A stretch of DNA of 64,000 nt from Burkholderiales bacterium (GCA_026225235.1 JAMFSK010000197.1:62001-126000), one strand, 5' to 3'; counted from the first letter of the stretch, positions 44,479-53,922 are shown. The notes: generated from the sequence alone by a model not told the origin. Numbers and translations: made by a program.

Positions 44479-45837
44479 ATGGCCGCGCAAACGCGTTATT
44501 TTCCGCACTCCCAGGACCAACTCAAAGAAATCGCCGCAGATATCCTGCGGCATGCCAAATCGCTCGGCGCCACGGATGCGGCGACCGAGCTCTCTGAAGG
44601 CGACGGCCTCTCGGTCACGGTCCGGCGCGGCGAAGTCGAGACGATCGAGCACAATCGCGACAAGATGGTCGGCGTCACGGTGTTCATGGGGCAAAAGCGC
44701 GGCAACGCCAGCACCTCGGACTTCTCCCCGGCCGCCCTGCGCGATACCGTCGCGGCGGCCTACAACATTGCGCGCTTTACGGCCGACGACGATTGTGCGG
44801 GCCTCGCCGAAGCGGAACTGCTCGAACTCGATCCGCCTTCGCTCGACTTGTTCCACCCATGGCAGTTGTCGGCCGACGCGGCGGTCGAGATCGCGAGACG
44901 CTCGGAACAGGCGGCATTCGATACCAGCGCCAAGATCAGCAATAGTGAGGGGGCGAGCGTCTCGGCCCAGCATTCGCAGTTCGTGCTCGCGACGAGCCGC
45001 GGGTTTTCGGCGGGCTATCCGTTTTCGCGGCACTTTATCTCGTGCGCTCCGATCGCCGGCAACGGCCGTCATATGCAGCGCGACGATTGGTACACCTCCC
45101 AGCGCAGCGCCGACGCGCTCGCGGAACCCGAGGCCGTCGGCCGCTATGCGGCGCAACGCGCGCTGGCCCGGCTTGGCTCACGCCGGCTTGGCACACGCAA
45201 ATGCCCGGTGCTGTTCGAGGCGCCGCTTGCCGCGGGGCTGCTGGGCGCCTTCGTGCAGGCGACGAGCGGCGGTGCGCTCTATCGCAAGACCACGTTCCTC
45301 GTCGACAGTCTCGGCAAGCCCGTCTTCGCCCCGCATATCGATATCGTCGAAGACCCGCACGTTGCACGCGCGATGGGCAGCTCGCCGTTCGACGAGGAAG
45401 GGGTGCGCACGCGCAAGCGCGACGTTGTCACCGGCGGCGTCGTGCAGGGGTATTTCCTGTCGACCTATTCGGCGCGCAAGCTCGGCATGCAGACCACGGG
45501 CAATGCGGGAGGGTCGCACAATATTTCGCTGCGCAGCCGCCTCACCCAGCCTGATGACGATTTCGAAGCGATGCTTCGCAAGCTCGGCACGGGCTTGCTG
45601 CTGACGGAACTGATGGGCCAGGGCGTGAACTACGTCACCGGCGACTACTCGCGCGGCGCGGCGGGCTTCTGGGTCGAGAACGGCAAGATCCAGTATCCGG
45701 TCGAGGAAATCACTGTCGCGAGCACGCTGCAGGACATGTTCCACCATATCGCAGCGATCGGCGCTGACACGCTCGTGCGCGGCACGAAGCAGACCGGGTC
45801 GGTGCTGATCGAGCAGATGACGATCGCCGGGCAGTAA
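44479..45837 (+). CDS. pmbA: Metalloprotease PmbA/TldE
   Basis: A 452-residue member of the TldD/TldE family, the subunit that with TldD processes antitoxins and modified peptides such as microcins. Seen are the N-terminal VTVRRGEVETIEHNRDK, SEGASVSAQHSQFVLATS and the C-terminal NAGGSHNISL plus MGQGVNYVTGDYSRGAAGFWVENG signatures. The HExxH-like zinc site of TldD is absent, as expected for the TldE partner. The ATG at 44479 has AAGGAG upstream; an open frame before it is antisense to darP. tldD is not in the window. Confidence 0.93.
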   Translation: MAAQTRYFPHSQDQLKEIAADILRHAKSLGATDAATELSEGDGLSVTVRRGEVETIEHNRDKMVGVTVFMGQKRGNASTSDFSPAALRDTVAAAYNIARFTADDDCAGLAEAELLELDPPSLDLFHPWQLSADAAVEIARRSEQAAFDTSAKISNSEGASVSAQHSQFVLATSRGFSAGYPFSRHFISCAPIAGNGRHMQRDDWYTSQRSADALAEPEAVGRYAAQRALARLGSRRLGTRKCPVLFEAPLAAGLLGAFVQATSGGALYRKTTFLVDSLGKPVFAPHIDIVEDPHVARAMGSSPFDEEGVRTRKRDVVTGGVVQGYFLSTYSARKLGMQTTGNAGGSHNISLRSRLTQPDDDFEAMLRKLGTGLLLTELMGQGVNYVTGDYSRGAAGFWVENGKIQYPVEEITVASTLQDMFHHIAAIGADTLVRGTKQTGSVLIEQMTIAGQ

Positions 45838-46007
45838 CAGGCTGGCTTGCAGGCGCCATTTTCGCGAGGGCGGCGAGGAGTGCAACAGCAGCTGATTGTG
45901 GAAGGAACGGCGGGGGATCGTGGAAGGAACCGCAGGTGATCCCTGGCTGATGTTCAGATGATCCGGGTGTGCCGCTCAGGCAGCCCGGATTGATCAAGCG
46001 CCTGGTC

Positions 46008-46511
46008 TTATTTCCCCGCTCTGCGGTCGTACCGCACCCAAGTGTACTTGAGCGCCTCCGCAGGATTGTCGGGGGGCGTCTGGCGCGACACCTCTTCCCA
46101 GACCGCGGGATCAGTCGCCGGGAACACCGCGTCACCCTCGACCACCTCGTCGATCTCCGTCACGAGCAAGCGGTCGGCGCGTTCAAGCCCTTCGCGATAT
46201 AACTCCGCGCCGCCGATCAGAAACACCTCCGGGGCGCCCTCCTTCGCACATCGCTCAATCGCCTCCTCGAGGCTACCGACTGTCTCGCACCCTTCGAACT
46301 GCCGCGTCGAATCGCGCGTGACGACCAGATTGCGACGGCCCGGCAGCGGGCGGCCAATCGACTCATGCGTCTTGCGTCCCATGATGACGGGCGCGCCCAA
46401 GGTGGTCCGCTTGAAATACTTGAGGTCTTCGGAAAGATGCCAGGGCAGTTGGTTGTCGCGGCCGATCACGCCATTGCGTGCGCGCGCGACGATCAGGATC
46501 AAGGTGGTCAT
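46008..46511 (-). CDS. folA: Dihydrofolate reductase
   Basis: A 167-residue DHFR. The start MTTLILIVARARNGVIGRDNQLPWHL is the usual family opening, followed by VIMGRKTHESIGRPLPGRRNLVVTR and EVFLIGGAELYREGL. It reduces dihydrofolate, the partner of thymidylate synthase. thyA lies 10.6 kb away on the same strand with the amyloid-type operon in between. The ATG at 46511 is chosen by family start; the extra upstream frame is not conserved in composition. Confidence 0.94.
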   Translation of the reverse strand: MTTLILIVARARNGVIGRDNQLPWHLSEDLKYFKRTTLGAPVIMGRKTHESIGRPLPGRRNLVVTRDSTRQFEGCETVGSLEEAIERCAKEGAPEVFLIGGAELYREGLERADRLLVTEIDEVVEGDAVFPATDPAVWEEVSRQTPPDNPAEALKYTWVRYDRRAGK

Positions 46512-46617
46512 GGGCAAAGTGGCGCGGATAAGTAGGAGCGAACGCGCGATTTTACGCGACGTGGCTAACCTCCTCTCCGTGGCCTGCAATCGGATAGCGG
46601 GAAGCCGCCCTCACCCC

Positions 46618-46932
46618 TCAGATCGGCGCATAGACCGCGCGACGCTGATCGACTGGACCGACCGGCGTGCGTTGCAGCACCGAGTGTCGCGACACCGACG
46701 TGCCGCAAGCGCCCGCCACCATCGTGGTGCGCTCCGAACCCGCAAGATCGCCGTCGCGCTCGCTCGACGCGGTGTCGAGCCAGACCGGCCACACGAGTTC
46801 GCACACGCGCGACATCACGCTGCTGAAACCGGGCGGCGGCAAGCTCTCGCCACGCGCGTCGCCGCGCAGGTCCCTGACGACCCGCGCGTCGCGTGCGTGG
46901 CCCAACGTGATTGCCGGCGGCGGACCCTGCAT
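46618..46932 (-). CDS. Hypothetical protein after the VpsR-like regulator
   Basis: A 104-residue open frame (start MQGPPPAITLGHARDARVV) with high third-position GC like real genes here. No signal, membrane segment or family is recognised. Its end lies about 107 bases before folA. It may start at 46977, overlapping the regulator gene by 35 bases; I use the inner ATG. It may be a fragment from the event that brought the operon in, or a non-coding stretch. Confidence 0.4.
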   Translation of the reverse strand: MQGPPPAITLGHARDARVVRDLRGDARGESLPPPGFSSVMSRVCELVWPVWLDTASSERDGDLAGSERTTMVAGACGTSVSRHSVLQRTPVGPVDQRRAVYAPI

Positions 46933-46942
46933 CGGCAACCCC

Positions 46943-48472
46943 TTATCCCTCCGGTTCTTCATCGAGCGATTTGTCATCGTTGGCCCTCAAGCCGTGCGAA
47001 CCCATTAAACGATACAAGGTCACGCGCGAAACCCCAAGGTCGGTTGCAGCTTCATTGAGCCGATGACGGTGCCGCAACAGCGCACCTTCAATCGCCTTAC
47101 GCTCGGCATCCTCGCGCGCTTGTGCCAGCGTGATCGGCAACTGACTCGTGAACCCGTCGAGATCGAGATCCTCGGCCGAGAGCAGACGCCCCTCGGCCAT
47201 CACAATCGCGCGGCGCACGCGGTTGATCATCTCGCGCACATTGCCGGGCCAGCCATAGTTGTACATCGCCTCGATCGCCGACGCCGTGAAACCGCGGATC
47301 TTGCGCGCGCTGTCACCGCGAAACTTCTGCAGCACATGATGGGCGAGGATCTCGATGTCCTTGCCGCGCGTGCGCAACGGCGGTTCGTCGACACGCACCA
47401 CACAGAGCCGATGAAACAGGTCGGCGCGGAAGCGCCCTTCGCTCATTGCGGCCTGCAAATCGATGTGGGTCGCCGAGATGATGCGCACGTCGACCGCGAT
47501 CGAATCGCGTCCGCCCAGGCGCTCGATCTTGCCCTCCTGCAGGAAGCGCAGCAGCGAGGCCTGGCTTTCGAGCGGCAAGTCGCCAATTTCGTCGAGAAAC
47601 AGCGTGCCGCCCTGCGCCGACTCAACCCGCCCGATCTTGCGCTGGTTCGCCCCGGTGAAAGCGCCGCGCTCGTAGCCGAACAATTCGGATTGCAGCAAAT
47701 GATGCGGAATCGCGCCGCAATTGATCGGCACGAACGGGGCCTTGCGGCGATCCGAGCGCTCATGAATCGCCAGCGCAGTGAGCTCCTTGCCGGTACCCGA
47801 CTCGCCGGCGATAAAGACCGAGGCATCGGTATTGCCGAGCTTGCGGATCGTGCGAAACAACTGCTGCATCGCGTCGCAGGTGCCGACCATCTCGTCGTCG
47901 CCGCTCGCAGCAACAGATTGCGTGATATCGAAATCGCACAGCGTGATCATGCCGAACGCGTGCCCGAGCAGGAAGTTGATCGCTTCGTGCGAACACGGCG
48001 TCTTCAGGTAGTCGAAGCAGTAGTTGCGGATCAGCCGGCGCATGCCGAGATCGTCAAGCTGGGAAGACGGCGTCACCGCCACCCAGCCGATATTCGCGCG
48101 GCGCAGGCAGCCTTCGAGGGAGCCGAGATCGCGGTTGGTAAAACCGCTCGCGATATCGATCAGTCCCGCCGCCGCCTCGTCTCCCCGTGTGAGGCGCGCC
48201 GCATCGGCTACCGAACGCGCGGGCTGCACGCGCCAGCCGCGCTCGTTGAGGAACTCCGCGAGCTCGTCGCGCGGCTGGCGCGACAGATAGATCAGCGAGC
48301 GCTCAGCTGGCTGGACGCGCGTGAGCGCCCCGCCATCGAGGCTCGTCAGCAGGGGCCGCCCCGACGGCACGTCGCTGTCGTCGGCCGCCATGATCAGCGG
48401 GCCCATGTCGATGCCGCCTTCAACTTTTCGGGCAACTGGATGAACTGTCGTCAAATGAATGGATTCGCGCAC
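46943..48472 (-). CDS. VpsR-like sigma-54 activator (operon-proximal copy)
   Basis: A 509-residue activator. The N-terminal 190 residues form a receiver-like domain without a standard acidic pocket (IYLSRQPRDELAEFLNERGW, GLIDIASGF with D106 as a possible phosphoacceptor), the arrangement of VpsR/BerB-type regulators. The AAA+ part has Walker A GESGTGKE (223-230), an intact GAFTGA (270-275) and Walker B LFLDEIGDLP, then a Fis HTH. The start is a GTG at 48472 with GAGG upstream; an ATG at 48406 is an alternative. It lies 21 bases after the FapF-like gene, so it is probably part of that operon. It is close to the regulator at 55.6 kb. Confidence 0.9.
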   Translation of the reverse strand: MRESIHLTTVHPVARKVEGGIDMGPLIMAADDSDVPSGRPLLTSLDGGALTRVQPAERSLIYLSRQPRDELAEFLNERGWRVQPARSVADAARLTRGDEAAAGLIDIASGFTNRDLGSLEGCLRRANIGWVAVTPSSQLDDLGMRRLIRNYCFDYLKTPCSHEAINFLLGHAFGMITLCDFDITQSVAASGDDEMVGTCDAMQQLFRTIRKLGNTDASVFIAGESGTGKELTALAIHERSDRRKAPFVPINCGAIPHHLLQSELFGYERGAFTGANQRKIGRVESAQGGTLFLDEIGDLPLESQASLLRFLQEGKIERLGGRDSIAVDVRIISATHIDLQAAMSEGRFRADLFHRLCVVRVDEPPLRTRGKDIEILAHHVLQKFRGDSARKIRGFTASAIEAMYNYGWPGNVREMINRVRRAIVMAEGRLLSAEDLDLDGFTSQLPITLAQAREDAERKAIEGALLRHRHRLNEAATDLGVSRVTLYRLMGSHGLRANDDKSLDEEPEG

Positions 48473-48493
48473 GATAGCCTCGTCTTGTCGCTG

Positions 48494-50026
48494 TCAAAAG
48501 GTGTACGGGAACCGCACGCCGACAACGAAGTTGGGCGCATCGGGGGTGAGCCCGATACTGACCGAGCCGTTGATCGTCAAATGCTTGTTGATGACCTGGT
48601 TCAGCCCGAAATTCATCGTTGATGCCTGGGTCTGGCTGCCGGGGACTTTCTGATACCCAGTGCCGGAATCCGTCTTGGTTTCGGGCTCGAACGCGGCGGT
48701 GAACGAGAGGCTCGCCGAGGTCTTGTCCGATAGTGCGATCGCTGCTCCCGCGCCAATCTGGAAGATGTCGCCGAGCTTGACCTTGCCCGGTTCGATCTGC
48801 CCCTGCACCGACGAGATATCGGCAAAGGAGGTGGCGACGTTATAGGTATAGGACAGGCTGCCGAACAACACGACCGGGTCGTACGTCTTCAAGACCGAGA
48901 CGCCGCCCGTAAAATTCCAGATGCCGGTGCCGGTCGGCAATTTGGCCGGCGTAATCAGGTTGTTGTTATTGGGGTCGTCGCTGACCAGCTTGATGCCGAA
49001 CGGCGAGCTGCCGGTGTTGGACTTGACCCGCACGCTTGCGACCACGTCCGGCCAGTCATTGGTCTCTTTCAGGACCTGATAGTAGAGCCCGAAGTTGACG
49101 TCGCCGATCGAACTGCTGTTGACCGTCGTGTCCGACAGGGTGGCCGAAGCACCGCCCGCCCCGCCACTTACGAATGTGCTCGAACGATACATGTACGGAA
49201 GATCCAGGTCGACACTGATGCGGTCCGTCACGCCATACCGCACGTCGACGTCATACTGATACTGCGAGGCCTTGGTCTGGTCCAGGTTGATGTTGCCCAG
49301 AAAAATCGCATCAAGCGCGAGAAAACCCGTCAGCGACAGTTGGCGGCGATCGTAGTAGGTGTACGACAGGCCCTGGTCGATCGTCAGCTTGTGATCGAAC
49401 AACGGCGCGTGCTCCTTCTGAACGACGGCCTGCTCACTCTGCGAGCGCTCCGGCTCGTTGGCCTTCTGATCGGTGCCGATCGTCGCCGGCGCCGTACCGT
49501 TGGCCGAACCCGGCGCGCTCGGCGCGGTGTTCCCTGCTGCACTCGTTGCGCCCCCACCCCCGCTACTCGAATCGGCCCCAGCATTGGGCGTCGCCGCCAC
49601 GCCGTTGGCCGTTCCCATCGTGGCGCCATTGACTGCGCCCGCCGCACCCGCTGCGGCCGGCCCACCGGATCCGTACGGGACCGAAGGCCCCGCGTCGGAC
49701 TGTGCGACTTGCTGCGAACCCGCCCCATCCCCTGTCGACGGCGAATCCACTTGCTGCACCCCATAACGCGACGCCGCGTAACCGGGCTCCCCGCGACCGC
49801 GTTGCGCCATTTCCAGGTCGGTCAGATTCTTTTCGAGTGAGTGAATCTCCTTCTGCTGCTGTTCAACCACCCGCGTAAGCATGTCGAGACGCTGCTCGAC
49901 GGATTGATCCTGCAGTGCCTGGGCGTGCACACCGCCCGAGAAAGCGAGCAGTGCAGCGGCTGCGCAAGGCAGCACTGCACACGGCGCATACGACGAGTTC
50001 CAGCAACGGCTGTTTTGCGTTTTCAT
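48494..50026 (-). CDS. FapF-like outer-membrane pore with N-terminal coiled coil
   Basis: A 510-residue exported protein. A signal peptide ends near ALLAFSGGVHAQA. Residues about 36-80 are heptad-like (QDQSVEQRLDML, VVEQQQKEIHSLEKNLTDLE), then comes a long Ala/Gly/Ser-rich linker to about residue 190. The rest is a beta barrel (YTYYDRRQLSLTGFLALDAI, YDVDVRYGVTDRISVDLDLPY) ending in VGVRFPYTF with the terminal phenylalanine. Coiled coil, linker and barrel in that order is the architecture of FapF, the pore for amyloid subunits. The gene follows a FapE-like gene and precedes the regulator. No alignment was possible. Confidence 0.75.
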   Translation of the reverse strand: MKTQNSRCWNSSYAPCAVLPCAAAALLAFSGGVHAQALQDQSVEQRLDMLTRVVEQQQKEIHSLEKNLTDLEMAQRGRGEPGYAASRYGVQQVDSPSTGDGAGSQQVAQSDAGPSVPYGSGGPAAAGAAGAVNGATMGTANGVAATPNAGADSSSGGGGATSAAGNTAPSAPGSANGTAPATIGTDQKANEPERSQSEQAVVQKEHAPLFDHKLTIDQGLSYTYYDRRQLSLTGFLALDAIFLGNINLDQTKASQYQYDVDVRYGVTDRISVDLDLPYMYRSSTFVSGGAGGASATLSDTTVNSSSIGDVNFGLYYQVLKETNDWPDVVASVRVKSNTGSSPFGIKLVSDDPNNNNLITPAKLPTGTGIWNFTGGVSVLKTYDPVVLFGSLSYTYNVATSFADISSVQGQIEPGKVKLGDIFQIGAGAAIALSDKTSASLSFTAAFEPETKTDSGTGYQKVPGSQTQASTMNFGLNQVINKHLTINGSVSIGLTPDAPNFVVGVRFPYTF

Positions 50027-50156
50027 TTTTTTTACCCCCCGGTTGCGCGAGCGCCGGGTCTACGGCGCCCATCGCGATTGGACTTATGCAGTCCGCTTCG
50101 AAAATCGCTCTCCCTCCCTTCAATGGTCCGGTTGCTGTGTCAAGCTCGCCTCACGG

Positions 50157-50966
50157 CTATTTCTTGACCGTGGTCATATTGGCCAGCGCGGTTTGCACCC
50201 CAATCATGCGAAGCTGATTGGAGGTCAACGTGCTGGTTTGAAGGTGCAGTTGAAGCTGGTTCATCACCGCCTGATTGTTGCCGGCTATCTTGAGAAGCTG
50301 CGCGATGTTGCCGGTCTGGTTGGCGTTCGTGATGATCTGTTGTGTCGCCACCCCGGCGGGCGTGTTCAAGCTCACCATGGCGCCGGTCGAGGTGAAGGCG
50401 ATATTGGCCGCGAGGCCGGTTGGTCCGCTCGCGCTGGCCTGGGTTTGACCGTTATAGAGTTGGCCCGGATTGCCCGGGCTGAAATCGATCACCGCCGTGT
50501 TGTTGCCAGTGTTGTTGCTGCCAGCGACTTGAGTGACTTGCGAGACGCCATTGACCTTGACGTTTTCGCCGCCACTAGTGGTGGCGCCATTCGCGCCGTT
50601 ATTGAGCAGGCCGTTCATCGCCGTGTTGACCGCATCACCGGTCGACGTCACGAGGCTCTTGACGGCCGCGGCAACGTTCGTTTGCGAAGTGAAACCGTTT
50701 GCCGTGCGCGTGACGGCAAGGGTGCCTGTGGCGGCGGCCGCTTCCCCGTTGGGGAGCTGCCACTCTGAAAGAAGACTGAGTACGAAGCCGGAAATGGCGG
50801 GGACACCGGCGAACTTGCCGGTCTGGGAAGCGAGGACTTCATCGCCGACCGGTTGCATCAACGGTGCGGCAATAGCATCGGAAAACGGGCTGGACATCTC
50901 GGCATGCACGGCACAAGGCGCCGCGACACCAAAGAGACAGCTAATCATGAGCATGTTGCGCTTCAT
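50157..50966 (-). CDS. Secreted FapE-like protein
   Basis: A 269-residue protein with signal peptide (MLMISCLFGVAAPCAVHA). The mature part is Asn/Gly/Ala/Thr-rich (LLNNGANGATTSGGENVKVNG, GSNNTGNNTAVIDF) and ends in NQTGNIAQLLKIAGNNQAVMNQLQ. I call it FapE-like from its place between the C39 peptidase and the pore and from its composition; its ends do not carry the GVN-repeat seen in the other two subunits. It starts 8 bases after the C39 stop, so translation is probably coupled. It could be a minor fibre component or tip. Confidence 0.6.
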   Translation of the reverse strand: MKRNMLMISCLFGVAAPCAVHAEMSSPFSDAIAAPLMQPVGDEVLASQTGKFAGVPAISGFVLSLLSEWQLPNGEAAAATGTLAVTRTANGFTSQTNVAAAVKSLVTSTGDAVNTAMNGLLNNGANGATTSGGENVKVNGVSQVTQVAGSNNTGNNTAVIDFSPGNPGQLYNGQTQASASGPTGLAANIAFTSTGAMVSLNTPAGVATQQIITNANQTGNIAQLLKIAGNNQAVMNQLQLHLQTSTLTSNQLRMIGVQTALANMTTVKK

Positions 50967-50974
50967 GGTGGGTT

Positions 50975-51685
50975 TCAGAACAAGTCTGCCTTGATCAAAC
51001 CGAAATCCAGAAATGGAGTCGGGCTCGTGCCCGTCTCCAGAGCGCGTTGACGCAATTTGAGCGCCAGCGACTCGTTGTTCTGCAACAGCGGTGAATCCTC
51101 CCTGAACGGCTTGCCGACTACCGCAAAGACCAGGCCGTTCCAGGTCTTAACGAAGTCGGATTCCAATACGATGCGGTTGCCCAGCGCAGGATCGGCGATG
51201 AAGATCCGATCGTCCTGTGCGTGCTTGACGAGGACGAAGTGCTGATACCCGTCGATGTCCATCAACACCATCACGGGAATCTGCAATTTGTAGAGGGCGT
51301 CGACATTCACCCGGAAACCTCGGCCACGCAGCCCGATGGTCTCGACGAACTTCTTCATGTCGAGCATCGAGAAACCGTTTTTCGTGACCACTTCCGGCGT
51401 GGAGAACACCATCATTCGCTTGATCAGTTCGGGCTCCGGAATCTGGATCCCATAGCCGTAATACAGCAGGGTCGCAAGCGCGGCCGCGCCACAGCTGTAG
51501 TCGAACTGCTGCACGACGATGTTCTGGTATCGAATGTCTCGCAGCGATCGCACGCTCTTGACGAGCGGCACCCCCACGGAGGAGGTGGTATCGAGCGCCA
51601 TTTGGGCAGCGCAGTGTCCTGCGACGCCCATCAGAGTCCCGGTTGCGACTGCGCAAAACCACTGACGCCGGGCTGATCCGGTCAT
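50975..51685 (-). CDS. Stand-alone C39 peptidase (FapD-like)
   Basis: A 236-residue exported or periplasmic protein. The ATG at 51685 gives a signal-like N-terminus (VATGTLMGVAGHCAAQ) and has an AGGAGA ribosome site. The C39 domain shows the catalytic cysteine C65 in FDYSCGAAAL, histidine H149 in GYQHFVLV and aspartate D165 in IADPALG. It is not fused to an ABC transporter, unlike bacteriocin C39 exporters. A free C39 protease between fibre-subunit genes is the FapD position, where it acts in amyloid export. The longer open frame upstream is antisense-like and rejected. Confidence 0.82.
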   Translation of the reverse strand: MTGSARRQWFCAVATGTLMGVAGHCAAQMALDTTSSVGVPLVKSVRSLRDIRYQNIVVQQFDYSCGAAALATLLYYGYGIQIPEPELIKRMMVFSTPEVVTKNGFSMLDMKKFVETIGLRGRGFRVNVDALYKLQIPVMVLMDIDGYQHFVLVKHAQDDRIFIADPALGNRIVLESDFVKTWNGLVFAVVGKPFREDSPLLQNNESLALKLRQRALETGTSPTPFLDFGLIKADLF

Positions 51686-51795
51686 GTCGGTCTCCTGCCT
51701 CTCCAGCACCGGCCGCTCTCGGGCGACCATCTGCCGAACCTGTCTGTTACGTCCGCCCATGCCGGAGGGCACGGGTCGGACGTGGCGCTTTCTGG

Positions 51796-53223
51796 TTACT
51801 GACCGAGCTTGATGCTGGCGACGGCGAGACCGTTGTGTTGCAGGTTGCCGCCACCGGACGCGATGTTCACGCCGATGTTGCCGGTGGCACCGTTGAGAGC
51901 CCCTGCACCGAGCATCGCTGCCGAGTTGAACGAACCGCTGACCGTGCCGCCGGCCCATTGCGTGCTGTCATCCGTCGCGACCAGGGCGCCCTTGGCAGAG
52001 CTTTGGCCCGCCGGCGTGGAGGACACCAGCGCGAGGCTGTTGTTCTGCACGTTGCCCAGACCCGAAGCCACGTTCACCCCGACGTTGCCGGTTGCGCCGG
52101 CGAGCGCGCCGTCGCCGACCGTCGCGGCCAGGTTGAAGTTGTTGATCGTGCCGCCGCCCGTCGAGGTTTGCGACGAGAACACTTGCGCGTTGCCAAACAC
52201 ATTGCCGCTGTCAATCGACGACAGGGCTGCATTGTTCGACTGCGCATTGTCGATGCCGCTCGCGATGTTCACGCCGACATTGCCCGTTGCGCCGCTCAGT
52301 GCACCGTTGCCGATCGAGGCTGTCGAGGTACCGGCCACTTGCGTGTTCACGTATTCCGTCACGCTGCCGTGCACATGCGTGCTACCCCAGTCGTGCGACG
52401 AGTCCGACGTCCAGCCCCAGTCCGACGCGCTGTGCGAATCCGACGCGCCTTCCTTGACCGACTCATACGTCTGGCTCTTGCTGCTCGACTTCACGCTGCC
52501 CGTGTTGATCGAGCCGTAGACGTAGCCCGAACCCGAACCCGCGGCTGCCTGAGCCGCGCTGCTGTTGGTGGTTTCCTGTTCGTAAGCACCCAGCGTAAAG
52601 CCCGCATTGAGTGCGGCGGCCAGTGCTGCCGAGCCGCTGCCGCCCGTCGTGATCGAGAACACCGGGAAGAACGTGCCCGTGATGTAGTTGGTGTTCGTTT
52701 GGTTGTAGGCCGCCGCACCGTTGACCGCCGCGCTCAGGCTGCCGCCCGCCGCGATGGTGCCACCTTGCGAGGTCGTTGCCGCTTGCGCAGCCTGAGCCGA
52801 GTATCCATAGCCACCCGACGCATTGAACGCCTTGCTCGAGGAGCTCATGCTGTTCTTGGTCGAAGCCGAGCCTTCGGCAAAGGTGCTCGAGAAGTTGGAG
52901 GTCTTGTCGCTGTATTTGGACCCGCTGCCCGTGCTGTTGTTATAGGCGCTGGTCTGATTGACCGTGGTCGTGATCTTGCCCTTGTAGTAGGTTTGCGCGG
53001 TCGGCGACATCGACACGCCATCAAGGCTGGCGGTCTGCGTGTTGTTGACCACGGCACCGGCGCTGTTATCCACCGAGACGCAGCCATAGATGCCGAAGAA
53101 GCCCGTGACCCAGACCGACTGGGCGACTTCCGTGCCGTTATAGAGATAGGGATCTGACCAGGGGGCAGCTTGTGCGGCGCCAGCAACGGAAAGCACGGCG
53201 GCTGCAATGAGAGTGCGCTTCAT
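51796..53223 (-). CDS. Large repeat-bearing secreted protein, amyloid-like (FapC position)
   Basis: A 475-residue exported protein with signal peptide (MKRTLIAAAVLSVAGAAQA). Residues 20-300 are Ser/Asn/Gly/Ala-rich, including DSHSASDWGWTSDSSHDWGS. The C-terminal 170 residues carry three imperfect repeats of GALxGATGNxGVNxASGxxNxQxN at about 307-335, 372-400 and 441-470, separated by Ser/Thr-rich spacers. In FapC the fibre-forming repeats have a similar Gly-Val-Asn...Asn-Gln-Asn core. Almost no charged residues occur in the repeats. I infer that this is the main fibre subunit of a secreted amyloid-like structure. Confidence 0.7.
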   Translation of the reverse strand: MKRTLIAAAVLSVAGAAQAAPWSDPYLYNGTEVAQSVWVTGFFGIYGCVSVDNSAGAVVNNTQTASLDGVSMSPTAQTYYKGKITTTVNQTSAYNNSTGSGSKYSDKTSNFSSTFAEGSASTKNSMSSSSKAFNASGGYGYSAQAAQAATTSQGGTIAAGGSLSAAVNGAAAYNQTNTNYITGTFFPVFSITTGGSGSAALAAALNAGFTLGAYEQETTNSSAAQAAAGSGSGYVYGSINTGSVKSSSKSQTYESVKEGASDSHSASDWGWTSDSSHDWGSTHVHGSVTEYVNTQVAGTSTASIGNGALSGATGNVGVNIASGIDNAQSNNAALSSIDSGNVFGNAQVFSSQTSTGGGTINNFNLAATVGDGALAGATGNVGVNVASGLGNVQNNSLALVSSTPAGQSSAKGALVATDDSTQWAGGTVSGSFNSAAMLGAGALNGATGNIGVNIASGGGNLQHNGLAVASIKLGQ

Positions 53224-53256
53224 GGTTACGCTCCGATACGAGTGTGTATGACTTAG

Positions 53257-53922
53257 TTAGAAAAAGGTGCCCGCCGGGGGACGGAGCACAAAACTATTTG
53301 CCGTAGCATTGCCGACACCTGCGGTCTGATTGACCTGCACGATGCCAGTTGCGCCTTTGAATGCGTCACCGTTAATTGACGCCTCGAAGGTTTGACCGGC
53401 TCCCGCATGGCCACGGGATTCGCCGTTCCTGGCAGTGGTAGCGGATAACACCGTATCCGTTACCGCTTCCGCTCCAACTGGAAGGCCGCCGACCGCGACG
53501 GCATTCCTTTGAAGATTGTTCGCACCGGCGGCCTGGTTGATGGCGACCACGCCGACGGTGTTCGAAAACGCATTGCCATCGATCTGCACCGAGGCATTGT
53601 TGATATGCGTGCGCGTCGAGCGCACGGTTTGCTGCTGGCCGCTGACGATGGCGGCTCCGCTGCCGTACAACACGGCAGCCTGATTCGACTGAACGTTGTC
53701 GACGCCGGCCGCGAGGTTCACGGCGAGTGCCCCAACCACGCCGTTCGCCGCAGCCGCACCGACCACCGAGCTCACGTCGTTCAACAGCAATGCTTCCTTC
53801 TCGGGCATCGTGAAGAGCGAGCTCTGCGCGGACGCGTTCGACATGCCCAACGCGGCCACACAGGTCAACGCAAGCAGTCGTGCGCACGCCAGCAGGCGGT
53901 GCAGTGATTCGTCACGGATCAT
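53257..53922 (-). CDS. Small repeat-bearing secreted protein, amyloid-like (FapB position)
   Basis: A 221-residue exported protein with signal peptide (LLALTCVAALGMSNASA). Three copies of a strand-turn repeat are seen at about 58-84 (GVVGALAVNLAAGVDNVQSN), 117-144 (AFSNTVGVVAINQAAGANNLQRN) and 186-213 (AFKGATGIVQVNQTAGVGNATAN). They share the GVN/VN..(A)AG..N.Q.N core with the larger protein downstream. The short length, three repeats and upstream position fit a FapB-type nucleator. Its start overlaps the stop of the preceding gene by four bases, so it is translationally coupled. Confidence 0.7.
   Translation of the reverse strand: MIRDESLHRLLACARLLALTCVAALGMSNASAQSSLFTMPEKEALLLNDVSSVVGAAAANGVVGALAVNLAAGVDNVQSNQAAVLYGSGAAIVSGQQQTVRSTRTHINNASVQIDGNAFSNTVGVVAINQAAGANNLQRNAVAVGGLPVGAEAVTDTVLSATTARNGESRGHAGAGQTFEASINGDAFKGATGIVQVNQTAGVGNATANSFVLRPPAGTFF

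Noticed and set aside
46042..47058. Long plus-strand frame overlapping folA and the VpsR-like regulator
   Set aside because: It is antisense to two well-supported genes and resembles none.
48472..48472. Calling the VpsR-like protein a sigma-70-type regulator by analogy with Vibrio VpsR
   Set aside because: The GAFTGA loop and Walker B are intact, which favours sigma-54 function.
50039..50120. Possible separate promoter ahead of the FapF-like gene
   Set aside because: No -24/-12 or clear -35/-10 pair is visible in the 130-base gap; the gene is more simply part of the operon.
50975..51958. 327-codon version of the C39 peptidase gene
   Set aside because: The extra N-terminal part is highly basic, without similarity; the inner ATG has a ribosome site and starts a signal-like sequence.
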